Positions 1-14,493 are shown, numbered from the stretch's first letter. The stretch is 64,000 nt of DNA from Dickeya chrysanthemi NCPPB 402 (GCF_000406105.1 NZ_CM001974.1:406186-470185), one strand, 5' to 3'. The notes: generated from the sequence alone by a model not told the origin. Numbers and translations are program-made.

Positions 1-199
1 TACTCGTTTTTCCTTCGTTTATTTGTTTCCCCCCTTGTCGCCATGCCTGGCAATAAATTTATTTAAATCAATAATTTATTTTTGTGATGTCATTGTTATG
101 CTAAAGATGGATATACAAATCTAATTTCTTATGAAAGATTTTCAACCAGAGGGTTATGTACTCGACATTACTGCAGAAAGTCGCTATCTTCAGCAGCCT
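1..199. other. AT-rich upstream region of metA
   Basis: No credible gene is seen here. The stretch is AT-rich and probably carries the metA promoter, because the MetJ boxes follow directly. I could not pick one -35/-10 pair with confidence. Confidence 0.5.
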
Positions 200-231
200 A
201 GAAGGCTAAACGTATAAACGTATAAACGTAT
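200..231 (+). promoter_or_regulatory. MetJ operator: four tandem 8-bp met boxes before metA
   Basis: Four contiguous 8-bp units are seen: agaaggct at 200-207, then three identical aaacgtat units at 208-215, 216-223 and 224-231. The known MetJ met box is AGACGTCT in tandem 8-bp register, and each unit here matches 6 of 8 positions. The array ends 18 bp before the metA start, so bound MetJ plus S-adenosylmethionine should block transcription. Function is inferred from consensus and position. Confidence 0.8.
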
Positions 232-249
232 GCAGTGAGGTGTAAGGTT

Positions 250-1179
250 ATGCCAATCCGGGTTCCTGATGAGTTACCAGCTGTCAGTTTCTTGCGCAAT
301 GAAAACGTCTTTGTGATGACGTCTTCCCGAGCGAAAACACAGGAAATTCGTCCGTTGAAGGTGCTGGTGCTTAACCTGATGCCAAAGAAGATCGAAACGG
401 AAAACCAGTTCTTGCGGTTGCTGTCGAATTCCCCCCTACAGATAGATATTCAACTGTTGCGGATTGATAGCAGAGAGTCGAAGAACACGCCGACTGAGCA
501 TCTCGACAACTTCTATTGTGACTTTGAAGATATTGAGCATGAAAATTTTGACGGGCTGATCGTCACCGGTGCGCCATTGGGATTGGTCGATTTTTGCGAT
601 GTGGTGTACTGGCCGCAGATTGAACGAGTCGTCAACTGGGCTAAAGAGCACGTCACTTCCACTCTGTTTGTGTGTTGGGCGGTCCAGGCCGCGTTAAATG
701 TGTTGTACGGTATTCCCAAGCTGACTCGTGACATGAAGTTGTCCGGTGTGTATTCACACCATACGCTGCAACCCCATGCTTTGCTGACGCGTGGTTTTGA
801 TGAAACGTTTCTGGCTCCGCATTCGCGCTATGCGGATTTCCCTTCCGATGTCATCCGGCAATACACCGATCTGGATATTCTGGTGGAATCTGAGGCAGCG
901 GGTGCTTATTTGTTTGCCAGCAAGGATAAGCGCCTGGCATTCGTGACTGGGCACCCCGAGTATGATGTGCTGACGTTGTCTGGCGAGTACTTTCGCGATT
1001 GCGATGCCGGCCTTAATCCGGTGATCCCGGTAAATTACTTCCCGGATGATGACCCCCAGAAAACGCCGAGAGCGACCTGGCGTAGTCACGGGCATTTGCT
1101 GTTTGCCAACTGGCTGAATTATTACGTTTACCAGATCACGCCATTCGATTTGCGTCATATGAATCCGACGTTGGATTGA
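250..1179 (+). CDS. metA: Homoserine O-succinyltransferase
   Basis: MetA activates homoserine with succinyl-CoA, the first committed step of methionine synthesis in the cytoplasm. The 309-residue product reads almost identically to E. coli MetA over its whole length, from [10 protein letters not shown] to [10 protein letters not shown]. The catalytic Cys142 lies in the FVCWAVQ stretch, and the GHPEYD segment carries the His/Glu of the active site. I chose the ATG at 250 over an upstream in-frame ATG at 235 because it gives the exact family N-terminus. Expression is probably controlled by MetJ through the boxes just upstream. A terminator follows the gene. Confidence 0.97.
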   Translation: MPIRVPDELPAVSFLRNENVFVMTSSRAKTQEIRPLKVLVLNLMPKKIETENQFLRLLSNSPLQIDIQLLRIDSRESKNTPTEHLDNFYCDFEDIEHENFDGLIVTGAPLGLVDFCDVVYWPQIERVVNWAKEHVTSTLFVCWAVQAALNVLYGIPKLTRDMKLSGVYSHHTLQPHALLTRGFDETFLAPHSRYADFPSDVIRQYTDLDILVESEAAGAYLFASKDKRLAFVTGHPEYDVLTLSGEYFRDCDAGLNPVIPVNYFPDDDPQKTPRATWRSHGHLLFANWLNYYVYQITPFDLRHMNPTLD

Positions 1180-1202
1180 TTTCCGCTCCATTCTCTCCCG
1201 TC

Positions 1203-1230
1203 AGGCGCCTCACGGCGCCTTTTCTTTTTC
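1203..1230 (+). terminator. Rho-independent terminator of metA
   Basis: A 7-bp stem (aggcgcc / ggcgcct) with a tcac loop is followed by a T-rich run, 23 bp after the metA stop. Confidence 0.85.
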
Positions 1231-1482
1231 CTGTTGCTATTGCGGCGACATCTCCCATTCTGACCTTTGCTAATGCATGGAATGCATTTCTCTATTTCAA
1301 ATAACTTTAATTTCAAACTAATCATATGGTTGTTTTTAATTTAAATTAAAAATGGAAATTGTTTTTGATTTTTAATTTTGTTGGATTAGGCTTAGTGCTG
1401 TTGGCTGAAAAACGCTCGGATTAAGTTCACAGATTGAGCAGTCGATGAGACGAAGGTAGCGGGGCAAAAAAGGAACGACGAC
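1231..1482 (+). promoter_or_regulatory. aceBAK promoter region with IclR operator
   Basis: This gene-free, AT-rich stretch precedes aceB. At 1351-1370 the string aatggaaattgtttttgatt matches the E. coli IclR-binding site in the aceB promoter as I remember it. IclR is encoded at the end of the same cluster, which supports autogenous control of the glyoxylate bypass. The exact -35/-10 was not assigned. Confidence 0.75.
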
Positions 1483-3081
1483 ATGACACAACAGACGATA
1501 AGCAGGGAACTGGTATTCACCCATACATTGGGTGATGCAGAACAGCAGATTCTGACGGCGGATGCGGTGAATTTCCTTACGGCGCTGGTTAGCCGCTTTA
1601 CATCGCAACGCAATCACTTGCTGGCGGAGCGTCAGGAGGTACAAGGCCGGATCGATAGCGGTGAGTTACCGAGTTTTATTTCGGAAATGGATTCCATAAA
1701 AAATTCAGACTGGAAAATTCGAGGTATTCCATCTGACCTGTTGGATCGCCGGGTAGAGATTACCGGCCCGGTGGAACGCAAAATGGTGATTAATGCCTTG
1801 AATGCCAATGTCAAAGTCTTTATGGCGGACTTTGAAGACTCGCTGGCGCCCAGTTGGTCAAAGGTGATTGAAGGGCAAATTAACTTGCGGGATGCCGTGC
1901 GCGGCACCATTACCTATACCCGTGAGGCGGGAAAGATTTATCAGCTCAAACCCAACCCGGCGGTGTTGATTTGCCGGGTGCGCGGCTTGCACCTGCCGGA
2001 AAAACACGTGCTGTGGAATGATGAGCCCATCCCCGGCAGTCTGTTTGATTTCGCGCTCTATTTTTTCCACAACTACCGCCTATTGTTGGCAAAAGGCAGC
2101 GGCCCTTATTTTTATTTGCCGAAAACCCAATCCTGGCAGGAGGCCGCCTGGTGGAGTGACGTGTTCAGTTATACCGAAGATCACTTTGGCCTGACGCGCG
2201 GCACCATCAAAGCCACCGTGCTGATTGAAACCCTGCCGGCTGTGTTCCAGATGGACGAGATCCTGTACCACCTGCGCGACCACATCGTCGGGCTGAACTG
2301 TGGGCGTTGGGATTACATCTTCAGTTATATCAAAACGTTGAAAAATCATCCGGATCGGGTATTGCCAGACCGGCAGTCGGTAACCATGGACAAGCCGTTC
2401 CTGAGCGCTTATTCGCGTTTGCTGATCAAAACCTGTCACCGACGCGGCGCGTTGGCGATGGGCGGAATGGCCGCCTTCATTCCCAGCAAAGAGGTGGAAC
2501 GCAACGCCTGGGTGCAGGAGAAAGTCAGGCAGGACAAGGAACTGGAGGCTCGCAATGGTCATGACGGCACCTGGATCGCCCATCCCGGCCTGGCTGATAC
2601 GGTGATGCCGGTGTTCGATCGCCTGCTGGGCGGGCGTTCCAATCAACTGGATGTGTTGCGCGAAGACGATGCGCCGGTGACCGCCGACGAACTGCTGGCA
2701 CCTTGTCCGGGAGAACGTACCGAAGCCGGTATGCGCGCCAATATCCGCGTGGCGGTGCAATACATCGAAGCCTGGATTTCCGGCAATGGCTGCGTACCGA
2801 TTTACGGGTTGATGGAAGACGCCGCCACCGCGGAAATCTCCCGTACCTCAATCTGGCAGTGGATCCACCATGGCAAAACCCTCAGCGATGGCCGCGTGGT
2901 GACCAAAGCGCTGTTCCGCCAGATGCTGGCCGAAGAGATGCAAGTTATCCGCGGTGAACTGGGCGATACCCGCTTCGACGGCGGTCGTTTTGAGGAGGCC
3001 GCCCGATTGATGGAACGCATCACCACGCAGGACGCGTTAATCGATTTTCTCACCTTACCCGGTTACGACTTACTTGATTAA
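1483..3081 (+). CDS. aceB: Malate synthase A
   Basis: AceB condenses glyoxylate with acetyl-CoA to malate, the second step of the glyoxylate bypass used during growth on acetate or fatty acids. The 532-residue length matches malate synthase A (533 in E. coli). Family hallmarks are the [19 protein letters not shown] segment and the [16 protein letters not shown] segment of the TIM-barrel core. The ATG at 1483 follows an AAGGAA ribosome-binding site. It is first in aceB-aceA-aceK, and aceA starts 23 bp after its stop. Control by IclR is expected from the operator upstream. Confidence 0.97.
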   Translation: MTQQTISRELVFTHTLGDAEQQILTADAVNFLTALVSRFTSQRNHLLAERQEVQGRIDSGELPSFISEMDSIKNSDWKIRGIPSDLLDRRVEITGPVERKMVINALNANVKVFMADFEDSLAPSWSKVIEGQINLRDAVRGTITYTREAGKIYQLKPNPAVLICRVRGLHLPEKHVLWNDEPIPGSLFDFALYFFHNYRLLLAKGSGPYFYLPKTQSWQEAAWWSDVFSYTEDHFGLTRGTIKATVLIETLPAVFQMDEILYHLRDHIVGLNCGRWDYIFSYIKTLKNHPDRVLPDRQSVTMDKPFLSAYSRLLIKTCHRRGALAMGGMAAFIPSKEVERNAWVQEKVRQDKELEARNGHDGTWIAHPGLADTVMPVFDRLLGGRSNQLDVLREDDAPVTADELLAPCPGERTEAGMRANIRVAVQYIEAWISGNGCVPIYGLMEDAATAEISRTSIWQWIHHGKTLSDGRVVTKALFRQMLAEEMQVIRGELGDTRFDGGRFEEAARLMERITTQDALIDFLTLPGYDLLD

Positions 3082-3104
3082 TCCTGTTTAAAAAAGGAAT
3101 CGCT

Positions 3105-4412
3105 ATGAGCACCTCTCGTACCCAACAAATCGAGCAACTGGAACAAGAGTGGACAACCCCGCGCTGGGAAGGCATCACCCGCCCGTATCGCGCTGAGGAC
3201 GTAGTCAATCTGCGCGGGTCGGTGAACCCTGCCTGCACACTGGCACAACTGGGGGCGGAAAAGCTGTGGAAGCTGTTGAATGGTAAGTCGCGCAAAGGTT
3301 ATGTCAACTGCCTTGGCGCACTCACCGGCGGGCAGGCGTTGCAGCAGGCGAAAGCCGGGCTGGAGGCGGTGTATTTGTCCGGCTGGCAGGTGGCGGCGGA
3401 CGCCAACCTGGCCGCCAGCATGTACCCGGACCAGTCGCTCTATCCGTCTAACTCGGTGCCGGCGGTGGTGCAGCGTATCAACAATACCTTCCGACGTGCG
3501 GATCAAATCCAGTGGGCTAACGGCATCGGGCAGGATGACCCGCGTTATACCGACTATTTTTTGCCGATCGTCGCGGATGCTGAAGCCGGTTTTGGCGGGG
3601 TGTTGAATGCGTTCGAGTTGATGAAATCGATGATTGAGGCGGGTGCCGCCGCCGTCCACTTTGAAGATCAACTGGCGTCGGTGAAGAAATGCGGGCATAT
3701 GGGCGGCAAAGTGCTGGTGCCGACGCAGGAAGCGGTGCAGAAACTGGTGGCGGCCCGGCTGGCGGCGGACGTGCTGGGCGTGCCGACGTTGCTGGTGGCG
3801 CGTACCGACGCCGATGCAGCCGATTTACTGACCTCGGATTGTGATGATTACGATCGGGACTTTGTTACCGGTGAACGTACGGTGGAGGGGTTTTATCGCA
3901 CTCGCGCCGGGGTGGAGCAAGCGATCAGTCGCGGGCTGGCCTACGCCCCTTACGCCGACCTGGTGTGGTGTGAAACCTCAACGCCGGATCTGGCGCTGGC
4001 ACGACGTTTCGCCGAGGCGATTCACGCCCGTTTCCCCGGTAAATTGCTGGCCTATAACTGTTCGCCGTCGTTCAACTGGAAGAAGAATCTGGATGATCAC
4101 ACCATCGCTCGTTTTCAGGATGAACTGTCGGCAATGGGTTACAAATACCAGTTCATCACGTTGGCGGGGATCCACAGCATGTGGTTCAACATGTTCGACC
4201 TGGCACATGCCTATGCGCAGGGCGAAGGCATGAAGCACTATGTGGAGAAAGTGCAACAGCCGGAGTTTGCGGCTATTGGGCAAGGCTACACCTTCTCCTC
4301 TCATCAGCAGGAAGTGGGCACCGGCTATTTCGACAAGGTAACCACCCTGATTCAGGGAGGCGCGTCGTCTGTGACCGCGTTGACCGGATCGACTGAAGAA
4401 CAACAGTTCTGA
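3105..4412 (+). CDS. aceA: Isocitrate lyase
   Basis: AceA cleaves isocitrate to glyoxylate and succinate, diverting carbon from the oxidative TCA cycle. The 435-residue protein carries the isocitrate lyase signature KKCGHMGGK with catalytic Cys196, and the FEDQ and [11 protein letters not shown] segments of the Mg-binding active site. Length and sequence match the enterobacterial enzyme. It lies second in the aceBAK operon. A strong hairpin follows before aceK. Confidence 0.98.
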   Translation: MSTSRTQQIEQLEQEWTTPRWEGITRPYRAEDVVNLRGSVNPACTLAQLGAEKLWKLLNGKSRKGYVNCLGALTGGQALQQAKAGLEAVYLSGWQVAADANLAASMYPDQSLYPSNSVPAVVQRINNTFRRADQIQWANGIGQDDPRYTDYFLPIVADAEAGFGGVLNAFELMKSMIEAGAAAVHFEDQLASVKKCGHMGGKVLVPTQEAVQKLVAARLAADVLGVPTLLVARTDADAADLLTSDCDDYDRDFVTGERTVEGFYRTRAGVEQAISRGLAYAPYADLVWCETSTPDLALARRFAEAIHARFPGKLLAYNCSPSFNWKKNLDDHTIARFQDELSAMGYKYQFITLAGIHSMWFNMFDLAHAYAQGEGMKHYVEKVQQPEFAAIGQGYTFSSHQQEVGTGYFDKVTTLIQGGASSVTALTGSTEEQQF

Positions 4413-4431
4413 CGCGGGGTATCCGCACTAT

Positions 4432-4456
4432 CGCGGCCAGCCTGGTGCTGGCCGCG
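4432..4456 (+). promoter_or_regulatory. aceA-aceK intergenic stem-loop
   Basis: A perfect 10-bp stem (cgcggccagc / gctggccgcg) with a 5-nt loop lies between aceA and aceK and has no T-run. In E. coli the aceA-aceK gap also holds stem-loops thought to lower aceK expression. Here it probably stabilises the aceBA message or attenuates aceK (inference). Confidence 0.6.
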
Positions 4457-4490
4457 TGTCGTCATGTCGATGGCCTGAGAGGAGCGTTGG

Positions 4491-6248
4491 ATGAGTCGGG
4501 GACGGGAAAAACTGGTGGCACAGACCATTCTGCAAGGGTTCGATGCGCAGTATGGCCGGTTTCTGGAAGTGACGGCCGGCGCGCAGCAGCGTTTCGAACA
4601 GGCGGACTGGCATGCGGTGCAGCAGGCGATGAAGCAGCGTATCCAGCTTTACGACCATCATGTCGGGCTGGTGGTGGAGCAACTGGGCTGCATTACCGAC
4701 CGGCAGTGCTACGATGCGGCGTTTGTCGCGCGGGTCAAACAGATTTATACCGCGCTGTTGCCGGATTATCCGCGCTTCGAAATCGCGGAAAGCTTTTTTA
4801 ATTCGGTGTATTGCCGGCTGTTTCATCACCGGGAACTGACGCCGGATAAACTGTTCGTGTTCAGTTCGCAACCGGCGCAGCGCTTTCAGGAAATTCCGCG
4901 TCCGCTGGCGCGCACCTACCAGCCCGACAACGGCTGGCCAGCGATGTTGGAAGCGGTGCTGACCGCCTTGCCGCTGCGGTTGCCATGGGAAGATTTGGCG
5001 CGGGACATCGATTATATCGTGAGGTCTTTGCGGGAAATCTTCCCGATGGCATCGTTAGCCAACGCCTCGCTGCAGGTCGCCAACGAACTGTTTTACCGCA
5101 ACAAAGCGGCCTGGCTGGTGGGCAAGCTGCGTTTACCGGGCGGCGTGTTCCCGTTTTTGCTGCCGATTCACCACAACGAGCGCGGCGCGTTGTTTATCGA
5201 CACCTGCCTGACGCGCCACGCGGATGCCAGCATCGTATTTGGTTTCGCCCGTTCCTACTTTATGGTTTACGCCCCGTTGCCGTCGGCGTTGGTGGCCTGG
5301 CTGCGTGAGATTTTGCCGGGTAAAACCACCGCCGAGCTGTATCTGGCGATCGGTTGTCAGAAGCATAGCAAGACCGAGTACTACCGGGAGTACCTCGATT
5401 TCATCGCCAGTACGCAGGAGCCGTTTATTATCGCACCGGGCGTGAAAGGGATGGTGATGCTGGTGTTCACGCTACCGACCTTCGATCGGGTATTCAAAGT
5501 GATCAAGGATCGGTTTGCGCCGCAAAAAGAAGTCAGCGAGGTGCGGGTGCGGGAGTGCTATCGGTTGGTGAAAGAGCATGACCGTGTCGGACGTATGGCG
5601 GATACCCAGGAGTATGAAAATTTCGTGCTGGAGAAAGCACGCATCAGTCCGGAACTGCTGGCGGAGCTGTGGCGGGAAGTGCCGGACAAACTGGAAGACC
5701 TTGGCGATCGGCTGGTGATACGCCATCTGTACATGGAACGGCGCATGACACCGCTGAATCTCTATCTGGAGCAGGCCAGCGGGCAGGCGCTGCGCGACGT
5801 CATTGAGGAGTACGGCAACGCTATCCGGCAACTGGCGGCAGCCAATATCTTTCCCGGCGATATGCTGTTCAAAAACTTCGGCGTTACCCGCCACGGCCGG
5901 GTGGTGTTTTATGACTACGACGAAATCTGCTACATGACCGAGGTGAATTTTCGCGATATTCCGCCGCCGCGCGATCCGGCGGATGAACTGGCGGCGGAAC
6001 CCTGGTACAGCGTCGGGCCGAATGATGTCTTTCCCGAGGAGTTCCGCCGGTTTCTGTGTAGCGATCGCCGTTTGCTGCCGTTGTTCGAAGAACTGCACGC
6101 CGACCTGTTTCGGGCTGAATATTGGCGGGCGTTGCAGCAACGGATCCGCAGCGGTCATATCGAGGATGTCTACGCTTATCGGCGCAGAAAACGCTTTAGT
6201 TTGCGTTATGCCGACCCGGTGACGCCAGCCGATGCGCTGACGTCATGA
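4491..6248 (+). CDS. aceK: Isocitrate dehydrogenase kinase/phosphatase
   Basis: AceK phosphorylates and dephosphorylates isocitrate dehydrogenase, setting the split between TCA cycle and glyoxylate bypass. The 585-residue length is as in enterobacteria (578 in E. coli). Recognisable pieces are the [15 protein letters not shown] region, the [14 protein letters not shown] nucleotide-binding region and the C-terminal [23 protein letters not shown] kinase-like active-site region. The ATG follows a GAGAGGAG-like ribosome-binding site. It is the last gene of aceBAK and runs tail to tail with iclR, 6 bp apart. Confidence 0.96.
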   Translation: MSRGREKLVAQTILQGFDAQYGRFLEVTAGAQQRFEQADWHAVQQAMKQRIQLYDHHVGLVVEQLGCITDRQCYDAAFVARVKQIYTALLPDYPRFEIAESFFNSVYCRLFHHRELTPDKLFVFSSQPAQRFQEIPRPLARTYQPDNGWPAMLEAVLTALPLRLPWEDLARDIDYIVRSLREIFPMASLANASLQVANELFYRNKAAWLVGKLRLPGGVFPFLLPIHHNERGALFIDTCLTRHADASIVFGFARSYFMVYAPLPSALVAWLREILPGKTTAELYLAIGCQKHSKTEYYREYLDFIASTQEPFIIAPGVKGMVMLVFTLPTFDRVFKVIKDRFAPQKEVSEVRVRECYRLVKEHDRVGRMADTQEYENFVLEKARISPELLAELWREVPDKLEDLGDRLVIRHLYMERRMTPLNLYLEQASGQALRDVIEEYGNAIRQLAAANIFPGDMLFKNFGVTRHGRVVFYDYDEICYMTEVNFRDIPPPRDPADELAAEPWYSVGPNDVFPEEFRRFLCSDRRLLPLFEELHADLFRAEYWRALQQRIRSGHIEDVYAYRRRKRFSLRYADPVTPADALTS

Positions 6249-6254
6249 CGCCGC

Positions 6255-7088
6255 TTAGCGCGCGCCGCCGTACTGGTAGGTGATCTCTTTCGCCGCCTTA
6301 ATCACCAGCGCCCCCAGTTCGGTGATGCGATTATCGGTGATGCGGGATATCGGCCCGGAGATGGAGATGGCGGCAAACGCTTCGTGGTGCTCGTCCAGAA
6401 TGCAGGCGGCGACACAACGCAAGCCTAGTGCGTGCTCCTCATCGTCCAGCGCGTAACCCTGACGGCGAATCGCCGTCAGATTTTCTTTCAGCGTTTGGGC
6501 ATTCAAGGTCTGTGGGGTGTAGCTGTGCAGCCCTTTGCGGTGCAACAACTGGGTGACTTTCTCGTCCGGCAGCATGGCGAGGAACGCTTTGCCGGCGCCG
6601 GATGCGTGCATCGGCAGTTTGCCGCCGATCGGCGCGGACATGCGCATCAGCGCGGTACACTGCACCTGATCGATGATGATGGCCTGATAGTCGGTTTGGT
6701 CCAGCACGGCCAGATTCACCGTTTCACCGGAACTCTCCATCAACTGGCGCAGCATCGGGTGTACCAGGCTGAGCAGATTGCGGCTTTGCAGAAAGCTGCT
6801 GCCGACAATAAACGCATGGGTGCCGATGGTCCATAATCCCAAATCACCGACCTGACGTACAAAGCCTTGTTGTTGCATGGTGGTCAACAGCCGGTGAGTG
6901 GTGGAGTTGGGCAAACCCGCCTGCTGGGCCAGGTCGGTCAGCGCGATGCTGCCGTTGGCTTTAGCGATGTATTCCAGCAAGGTCAGCCCGCGGGTCAGCG
7001 ACTGCACCTGTCCGGCCGGTTGCGCAGGGCTGGCGGCGGCAGCGCGAGGTTTTTTACCACGTTTGGCGGGTTCGGGGGGCGTCATCAT
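6255..7088 (-). CDS. iclR: IclR-family repressor of the glyoxylate bypass
   Basis: IclR represses aceBAK; glyoxylate and pyruvate modulate its binding in E. coli. The 277-residue protein has a lysine/alanine-rich N-terminal tail, a winged-helix HTH (about residues 30-90, with the STTHRLLTTMQQQGF recognition region) and an effector-binding domain (about 105-270). The reverse-strand start has a GGAAA ribosome-binding site upstream. It lies convergent to aceK and divergent from metH, as in E. coli. A matching operator is present before aceB. Confidence 0.94.
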   Translation of the reverse strand: MMTPPEPAKRGKKPRAAAASPAQPAGQVQSLTRGLTLLEYIAKANGSIALTDLAQQAGLPNSTTHRLLTTMQQQGFVRQVGDLGLWTIGTHAFIVGSSFLQSRNLLSLVHPMLRQLMESSGETVNLAVLDQTDYQAIIIDQVQCTALMRMSAPIGGKLPMHASGAGKAFLAMLPDEKVTQLLHRKGLHSYTPQTLNAQTLKENLTAIRRQGYALDDEEHALGLRCVAACILDEHHEAFAAISISGPISRITDNRITELGALVIKAAKEITYQYGGAR

Positions 7089-7249
7089 CGGTTTCCTTTT
7101 TCATATCATGGAATCGATTTTCGTTTTTTTAGCGCAGAATGCAACCGTCTTATCAGGCTGTTTTATCAACCGTGAGCTGCGCTGGCGCAACGTACTCTTG
7201 TGCTAGGATAAGAATTCGCACAGACGAGGGTGATAACGAGAATAAGATG

Positions 7250-10933
<3,684 letters not shown>

Positions 10934-10951
10934 TTAAGCCGGATCGACAAC

Positions 10952-10988
10952 AAAAAACAGGCCGGTTTTCCCCGGCCTGTATCGTTTG
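10952..10988. terminator. Terminator between convergent metH and permease gene
   Basis: A 9-bp stem (acaggccgg / ccggcctgt) with a ttttcc loop is flanked by an A-run on the left and a T-rich stretch on the right. It can serve both convergent genes. Confidence 0.85.
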
Positions 10989-11010
10989 GTTTTTCTGATA
11001 CTCAATCGGC

Positions 11011-12450
11011 TCAATAAAGGCCGATGGTTTTCCACCACAGCAAGCCAACGGACATGAAGATCGCCTGATTGATTAGGCTGATGACAAAGCCGGTGCGCCA
11101 CCAGACGGCGGTAGGCACGTAACCGGCGCCGAACAGAATCGGGCCGCGGGCGTGGGTGTACTGCGTCAGCGAGCAGTACAGGCTGCTGGTGAACGCCAGC
11201 ATCAGCGCCATCGGTGCCGCCGGGATGTGCAGGTTAATGCCCACGCCGAGGAACACCGCGTACAACGCCGCGATTTGCGCGTTGCCGCTGGCGAAGAAAT
11301 AGTGGGTATAGAAGTAGGCGGCGTTGAGCAACAGCAGCACCAGCACCCAACTGGTGTCTTGCATCAGGTGGCCGATGCTGTTGCCGATCAGGTCGCCGAA
11401 CCAGGTGGTGAAGCCCAGCTTTTTTAACTGGTTGGCCATCATCAGCAGCGCGGCGAACCAAATCAGCGTATCCCACGCGCCTTTCTCGCTCTTAATGTCT
11501 TCCCAGCTTAATACACCGGTCAGCAGCAGGAAGGAGAGGCCGACAAAAGAGGCGGTAGTCGCGTCGACGCCCAGCAGATCGCCGAAAATCCACAGCACCA
11601 GCAGAATCACCACCGTGGCGGCCATCAGCCACTCGCCGCGCGACATGCTTCCCATTTTTTCCAGTTCGCTGACCGCCAGTTTCGGCGCGTCCGGCGTATG
11701 GCGGATTTCCGGTTTCGCCAGCACATAGACGCACAGCGGCACCAGCAACAGAGAAATCACGCAGGGAACGATAGCCGCGACAAACCAACTCCCCCAGGTA
11801 ATGGTGACGCCGGCGTTGGCCGCCAGTTTCACCGCCAACAAGTTACCGGTATAACCGGTCATGAACAGCGCGGCGGTGACATCGTTAACGTTGCCGATAC
11901 AGGTCACCAGAAAAGTACCGATCTTGCTGCGGGAGGCGTCATCCGGTCTGGAATCGAAGCTGCGGGCCAGCGAGTCGGCAATCGGATAAATTACCCCGCC
12001 GCAACGGGCGGTGTTGCTGGGCATAGCGGGCGACAGCACCAGGTCGGCGAACGCCAGGCCGTAAGCCAGCCCAAGCGTGCGTTTGCCTAACAGGCGGATC
12101 ATCTGCAAGGCGATACGACGGCCCAGACCGGTTTTGATAAAACCACGGGCAATCATGAACGCCACCACAATCAACCAAATCAGTGAACTGTTTAAGTCGC
12201 TCAATGCGGTTTGAATGGAGGCGCTGGCGGCGTAAGTCAGCGCGAACAAGGTAATACTGATGATGCCGATGGCGCCGATCGGCAATACATTCGCCACAAT
12301 GCTGACAATCGTGGCGACAAACAGTACGGCAGAATGCCAGGCGGCGGGTTTCAGCCCGCTGGGGGGCGTCAGTTGCCAGAAGAAGGCAGCCACAATCACA
12401 ATGACGATCAGTGCCAGCCAGTTCAGGCCATATGCGGTTTTAGTCTTCAT
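11011..12450 (-). CDS. DASS-family dicarboxylate/tricarboxylate anion permease
   Basis: This is a 479-residue polytopic membrane protein with about 12 or more hydrophobic segments. It belongs by sequence to the divalent-anion:Na+ symporter (DASS) superfamily, in the bacterial CitT/TtdT/YbhI branch of C4-dicarboxylate, tartrate or citrate antiporters. The SSLIWLIVVAFMIARGFIKTGLG segment and the SNTARCGGVIYPI and TGYTGNLLAVKLA substrate-site segments are typical. The substrate cannot be told from sequence. It stands alone, with a gene-free stretch upstream and a shared terminator downstream. Confidence 0.88.
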   Translation of the reverse strand: MKTKTAYGLNWLALIVIVIVAAFFWQLTPPSGLKPAAWHSAVLFVATIVSIVANVLPIGAIGIISITLFALTYAASASIQTALSDLNSSLIWLIVVAFMIARGFIKTGLGRRIALQMIRLLGKRTLGLAYGLAFADLVLSPAMPSNTARCGGVIYPIADSLARSFDSRPDDASRSKIGTFLVTCIGNVNDVTAALFMTGYTGNLLAVKLAANAGVTITWGSWFVAAIVPCVISLLLVPLCVYVLAKPEIRHTPDAPKLAVSELEKMGSMSRGEWLMAATVVILLVLWIFGDLLGVDATTASFVGLSFLLLTGVLSWEDIKSEKGAWDTLIWFAALLMMANQLKKLGFTTWFGDLIGNSIGHLMQDTSWVLVLLLLNAAYFYTHYFFASGNAQIAALYAVFLGVGINLHIPAAPMALMLAFTSSLYCSLTQYTHARGPILFGAGYVPTAVWWRTGFVISLINQAIFMSVGLLWWKTIGLY

Positions 12451-12715
12451 CCGTATTTCCTTGGCTCAGGTCTGAAGCGGATGCCGTCGCCGGTGTCGGG
12501 CGAAGCGGCTGATGGAAGAAGCATAACGCCGGAAATTCACAGCGTGCGGGAAATACGCTCTGTTCTTGATTTAGGCCGTGATTTTAAAAAATTTACGCTT
12601 ATTTACGCCCGTCAATCCACATAAGAACAGATAAGATATCGGTAAGATGTCAGACTCAAGGCCGGACGCAAGTTAGGGCGTTCACTTGGTTTTGGGGCAG
12701 GAAGCCTATTTTTTT
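12451..12715. other. Intergenic region between divergent permease and yjbB
   Basis: No credible gene is seen. It should hold the promoters for the permease (leftward) and yjbB (rightward). Apart from the tandem repeat at its right end I see no identifiable operator. Confidence 0.5.
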
Positions 12716-12751
12716 ATCGTAATGGTTTTAACTATCGTAATGGTTTTAACT
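12716..12751 (+). repeat. Two perfect 18-bp tandem repeats before yjbB
   Basis: The unit atcgtaatggttttaact occurs at 12716-12733 and again at 12734-12751 without mismatch, directly before the GAAGGAGG ribosome-binding site of yjbB. It does not match the Pho box consensus I know. Confidence 0.9.
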
Positions 12752-12768
12752 GAAGGAGGCCCGGTTCT

Positions 12769-14415
12769 GTGTTGACGCTGTTGAACTTGCTGTCTGCCAT
12801 CGCGCTGCTGGTCTGGGGGACGCATATTGTTCGTACCGGGATTATGCGGGTATACGGCGCCCGTTTGCGCCGTACCATCAGCGATAGCGTGAGCCGTAAG
12901 CCGCTGGCTTTTCTCGCCGGCATCGGTGTGACTGCGCTGGTGCAGAGCAGCAACGCCACCGCGCTGCTCGCTATCTCTTTTGTCTCGCAAGGGTTAATTG
13001 CGCTGGCGCCGGCGTTGGTGATTATTCTGGGGGCGGATGTCGGCACCGCATTGATGGTGCGGGTGCTGACGTTTGATCTCAGTTGGCTGTCGCCATTGCT
13101 GATTTTCCTTGGCGTGGTGTTTTTCCTCAGCCGTAAGCAGACGCGCGCCGGGCAGTTAGGGCGCGTTGCCATCGGGTTGGGATTGATTTTGCTGGCGCTG
13201 GAGCTGATTGTGCAGTCGGCAACGCCGATCACCCAGACCGCCGGGGTGAAGGTGGTGTTTTCCTCGCTGACCGGCGATGTGATGCTGGATGCGCTGATTG
13301 GCGCGATATTCGCCATTGTGAGTTATTCCAGCCTGGCCGCGGTGCTATTAACCGCCACGCTGACGGCCAGTCATGTGATTTCGCTGGATGCGGCGCTGTG
13401 TCTGGTGATCGGCGCGAATTTGGGCAGCGGCATTGTGGCGCTGGCAAATGCCAGTGCGCAGGGGCCGGCGGCGCGACAGGTAGCGCTGGGGAGCATGTTC
13501 TTCAAACTGATCGGCAGCCTGCCGGTGTTGCCGGCCATCGGTTATCTGGCTGATTTGATAGAAACGGTGCCCTTGCCGGATGCGGAACGTGTGATTTATT
13601 TCCACCTGTTTTACAACCTGGCGCGCTGTCTGCTGTTGTTGCCCTTTGCCGAGCGGATGGCGGAGTTGTGCAGCAATCTGGTGCGGGTTGAGCCGGAGCT
13701 CGACCCTCGGTTGCGCCCTCGCCATTTGGATGTCAGCGCGTTGGATACGCCGACGCTGGCGCTGGCTAACGCGGCGCGGGAAACGCTGCGCATTGGCGAC
13801 GTGATCGAACAGATGCTGAAAATGTTTCAGGATACGCTGCAGGGCAACAACCCGCAGGCGCGTGAAATCCGCAAACTGGATGACGACGTGGATGTGCTCT
13901 ACAACGCCATCAAGCTCTATCTGGCGCAGATAGAAAAAGCCGGATTGCATGAGCGGGATTCACGGCGTTGGGCGGAAGTGATTGAAATGGCTCTCAATCT
14001 GGAACAGGCCGGTGATATTATTGAGCGGGTGGTCTGCGATCTGGATGCCCATGCGCCTGACGGGTTGCGCGGTTTTTCGACCGCCGGACGGGACGAACTC
14101 AACACCTTGTACGAACAACTGATGAGCAACCTGCGATTGGGGATGTCGGTGTTCCTCTCGGCGGATGTCACCAGCGCCAGACGCCTGCGTCGCGCTAAAC
14201 ACCGTTTCCGTATTCTGAACCGTCGTTATTCCCATGCACATGTTGACCGATTGCACCAGCAGAACATCCAGAGCCTGGAAACCAGCTCGCTACACCTTGG
14301 TTTGTTGGGGGATATGAACCGGCTGAATTCGCTGTTCTGCGCGGTGGCTTACAACGTGCTGCTGATGACGGAAGACGAGGACGAAGGGCGGGAAGAGTCC
14401 TCGGCGTCGGCGTAG
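12769..14415 (+). CDS. yjbB: Na+/phosphate cotransporter family protein YjbB
   Basis: The 548-residue protein is closely similar to E. coli YjbB, which is associated with phosphate export. The N-terminal half (about residues 1-310) holds two inverted Na/Pi-cotransporter repeats with the QSSNAT signature (GVTALVQSSNATALL) and the SYSSLAAVLL counterpart. The C-terminal half (about 330-540) is a PhoU-like helical domain. The start is GTG at 12769, with a strong GAAGGAGG 9 bp before it. A terminator shared with the convergent lysC follows. Confidence 0.92.
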   Translation: MLTLLNLLSAIALLVWGTHIVRTGIMRVYGARLRRTISDSVSRKPLAFLAGIGVTALVQSSNATALLAISFVSQGLIALAPALVIILGADVGTALMVRVLTFDLSWLSPLLIFLGVVFFLSRKQTRAGQLGRVAIGLGLILLALELIVQSATPITQTAGVKVVFSSLTGDVMLDALIGAIFAIVSYSSLAAVLLTATLTASHVISLDAALCLVIGANLGSGIVALANASAQGPAARQVALGSMFFKLIGSLPVLPAIGYLADLIETVPLPDAERVIYFHLFYNLARCLLLLPFAERMAELCSNLVRVEPELDPRLRPRHLDVSALDTPTLALANAARETLRIGDVIEQMLKMFQDTLQGNNPQAREIRKLDDDVDVLYNAIKLYLAQIEKAGLHERDSRRWAEVIEMALNLEQAGDIIERVVCDLDAHAPDGLRGFSTAGRDELNTLYEQLMSNLRLGMSVFLSADVTSARRLRRAKHRFRILNRRYSHAHVDRLHQQNIQSLETSSLHLGLLGDMNRLNSLFCAVAYNVLLMTEDEDEGREESSASA

Positions 14416-14436
14416 CGCCTGATAACGGCAAAGCTA

Positions 14437-14472
14437 AAAAAACCGAAACCCTGCACGGATTCGGTTTTTTTT
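14437..14472. terminator. Bidirectional terminator between yjbB and lysC
   Basis: Inverted repeat aaaaaaccgaa / ttcggtttttt with a short loop. The A-run and T-run on the two arms suit both convergent genes. Confidence 0.85.
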
Positions 14473-14493
14473 GTCGCTACGGCAACCTAAGGC

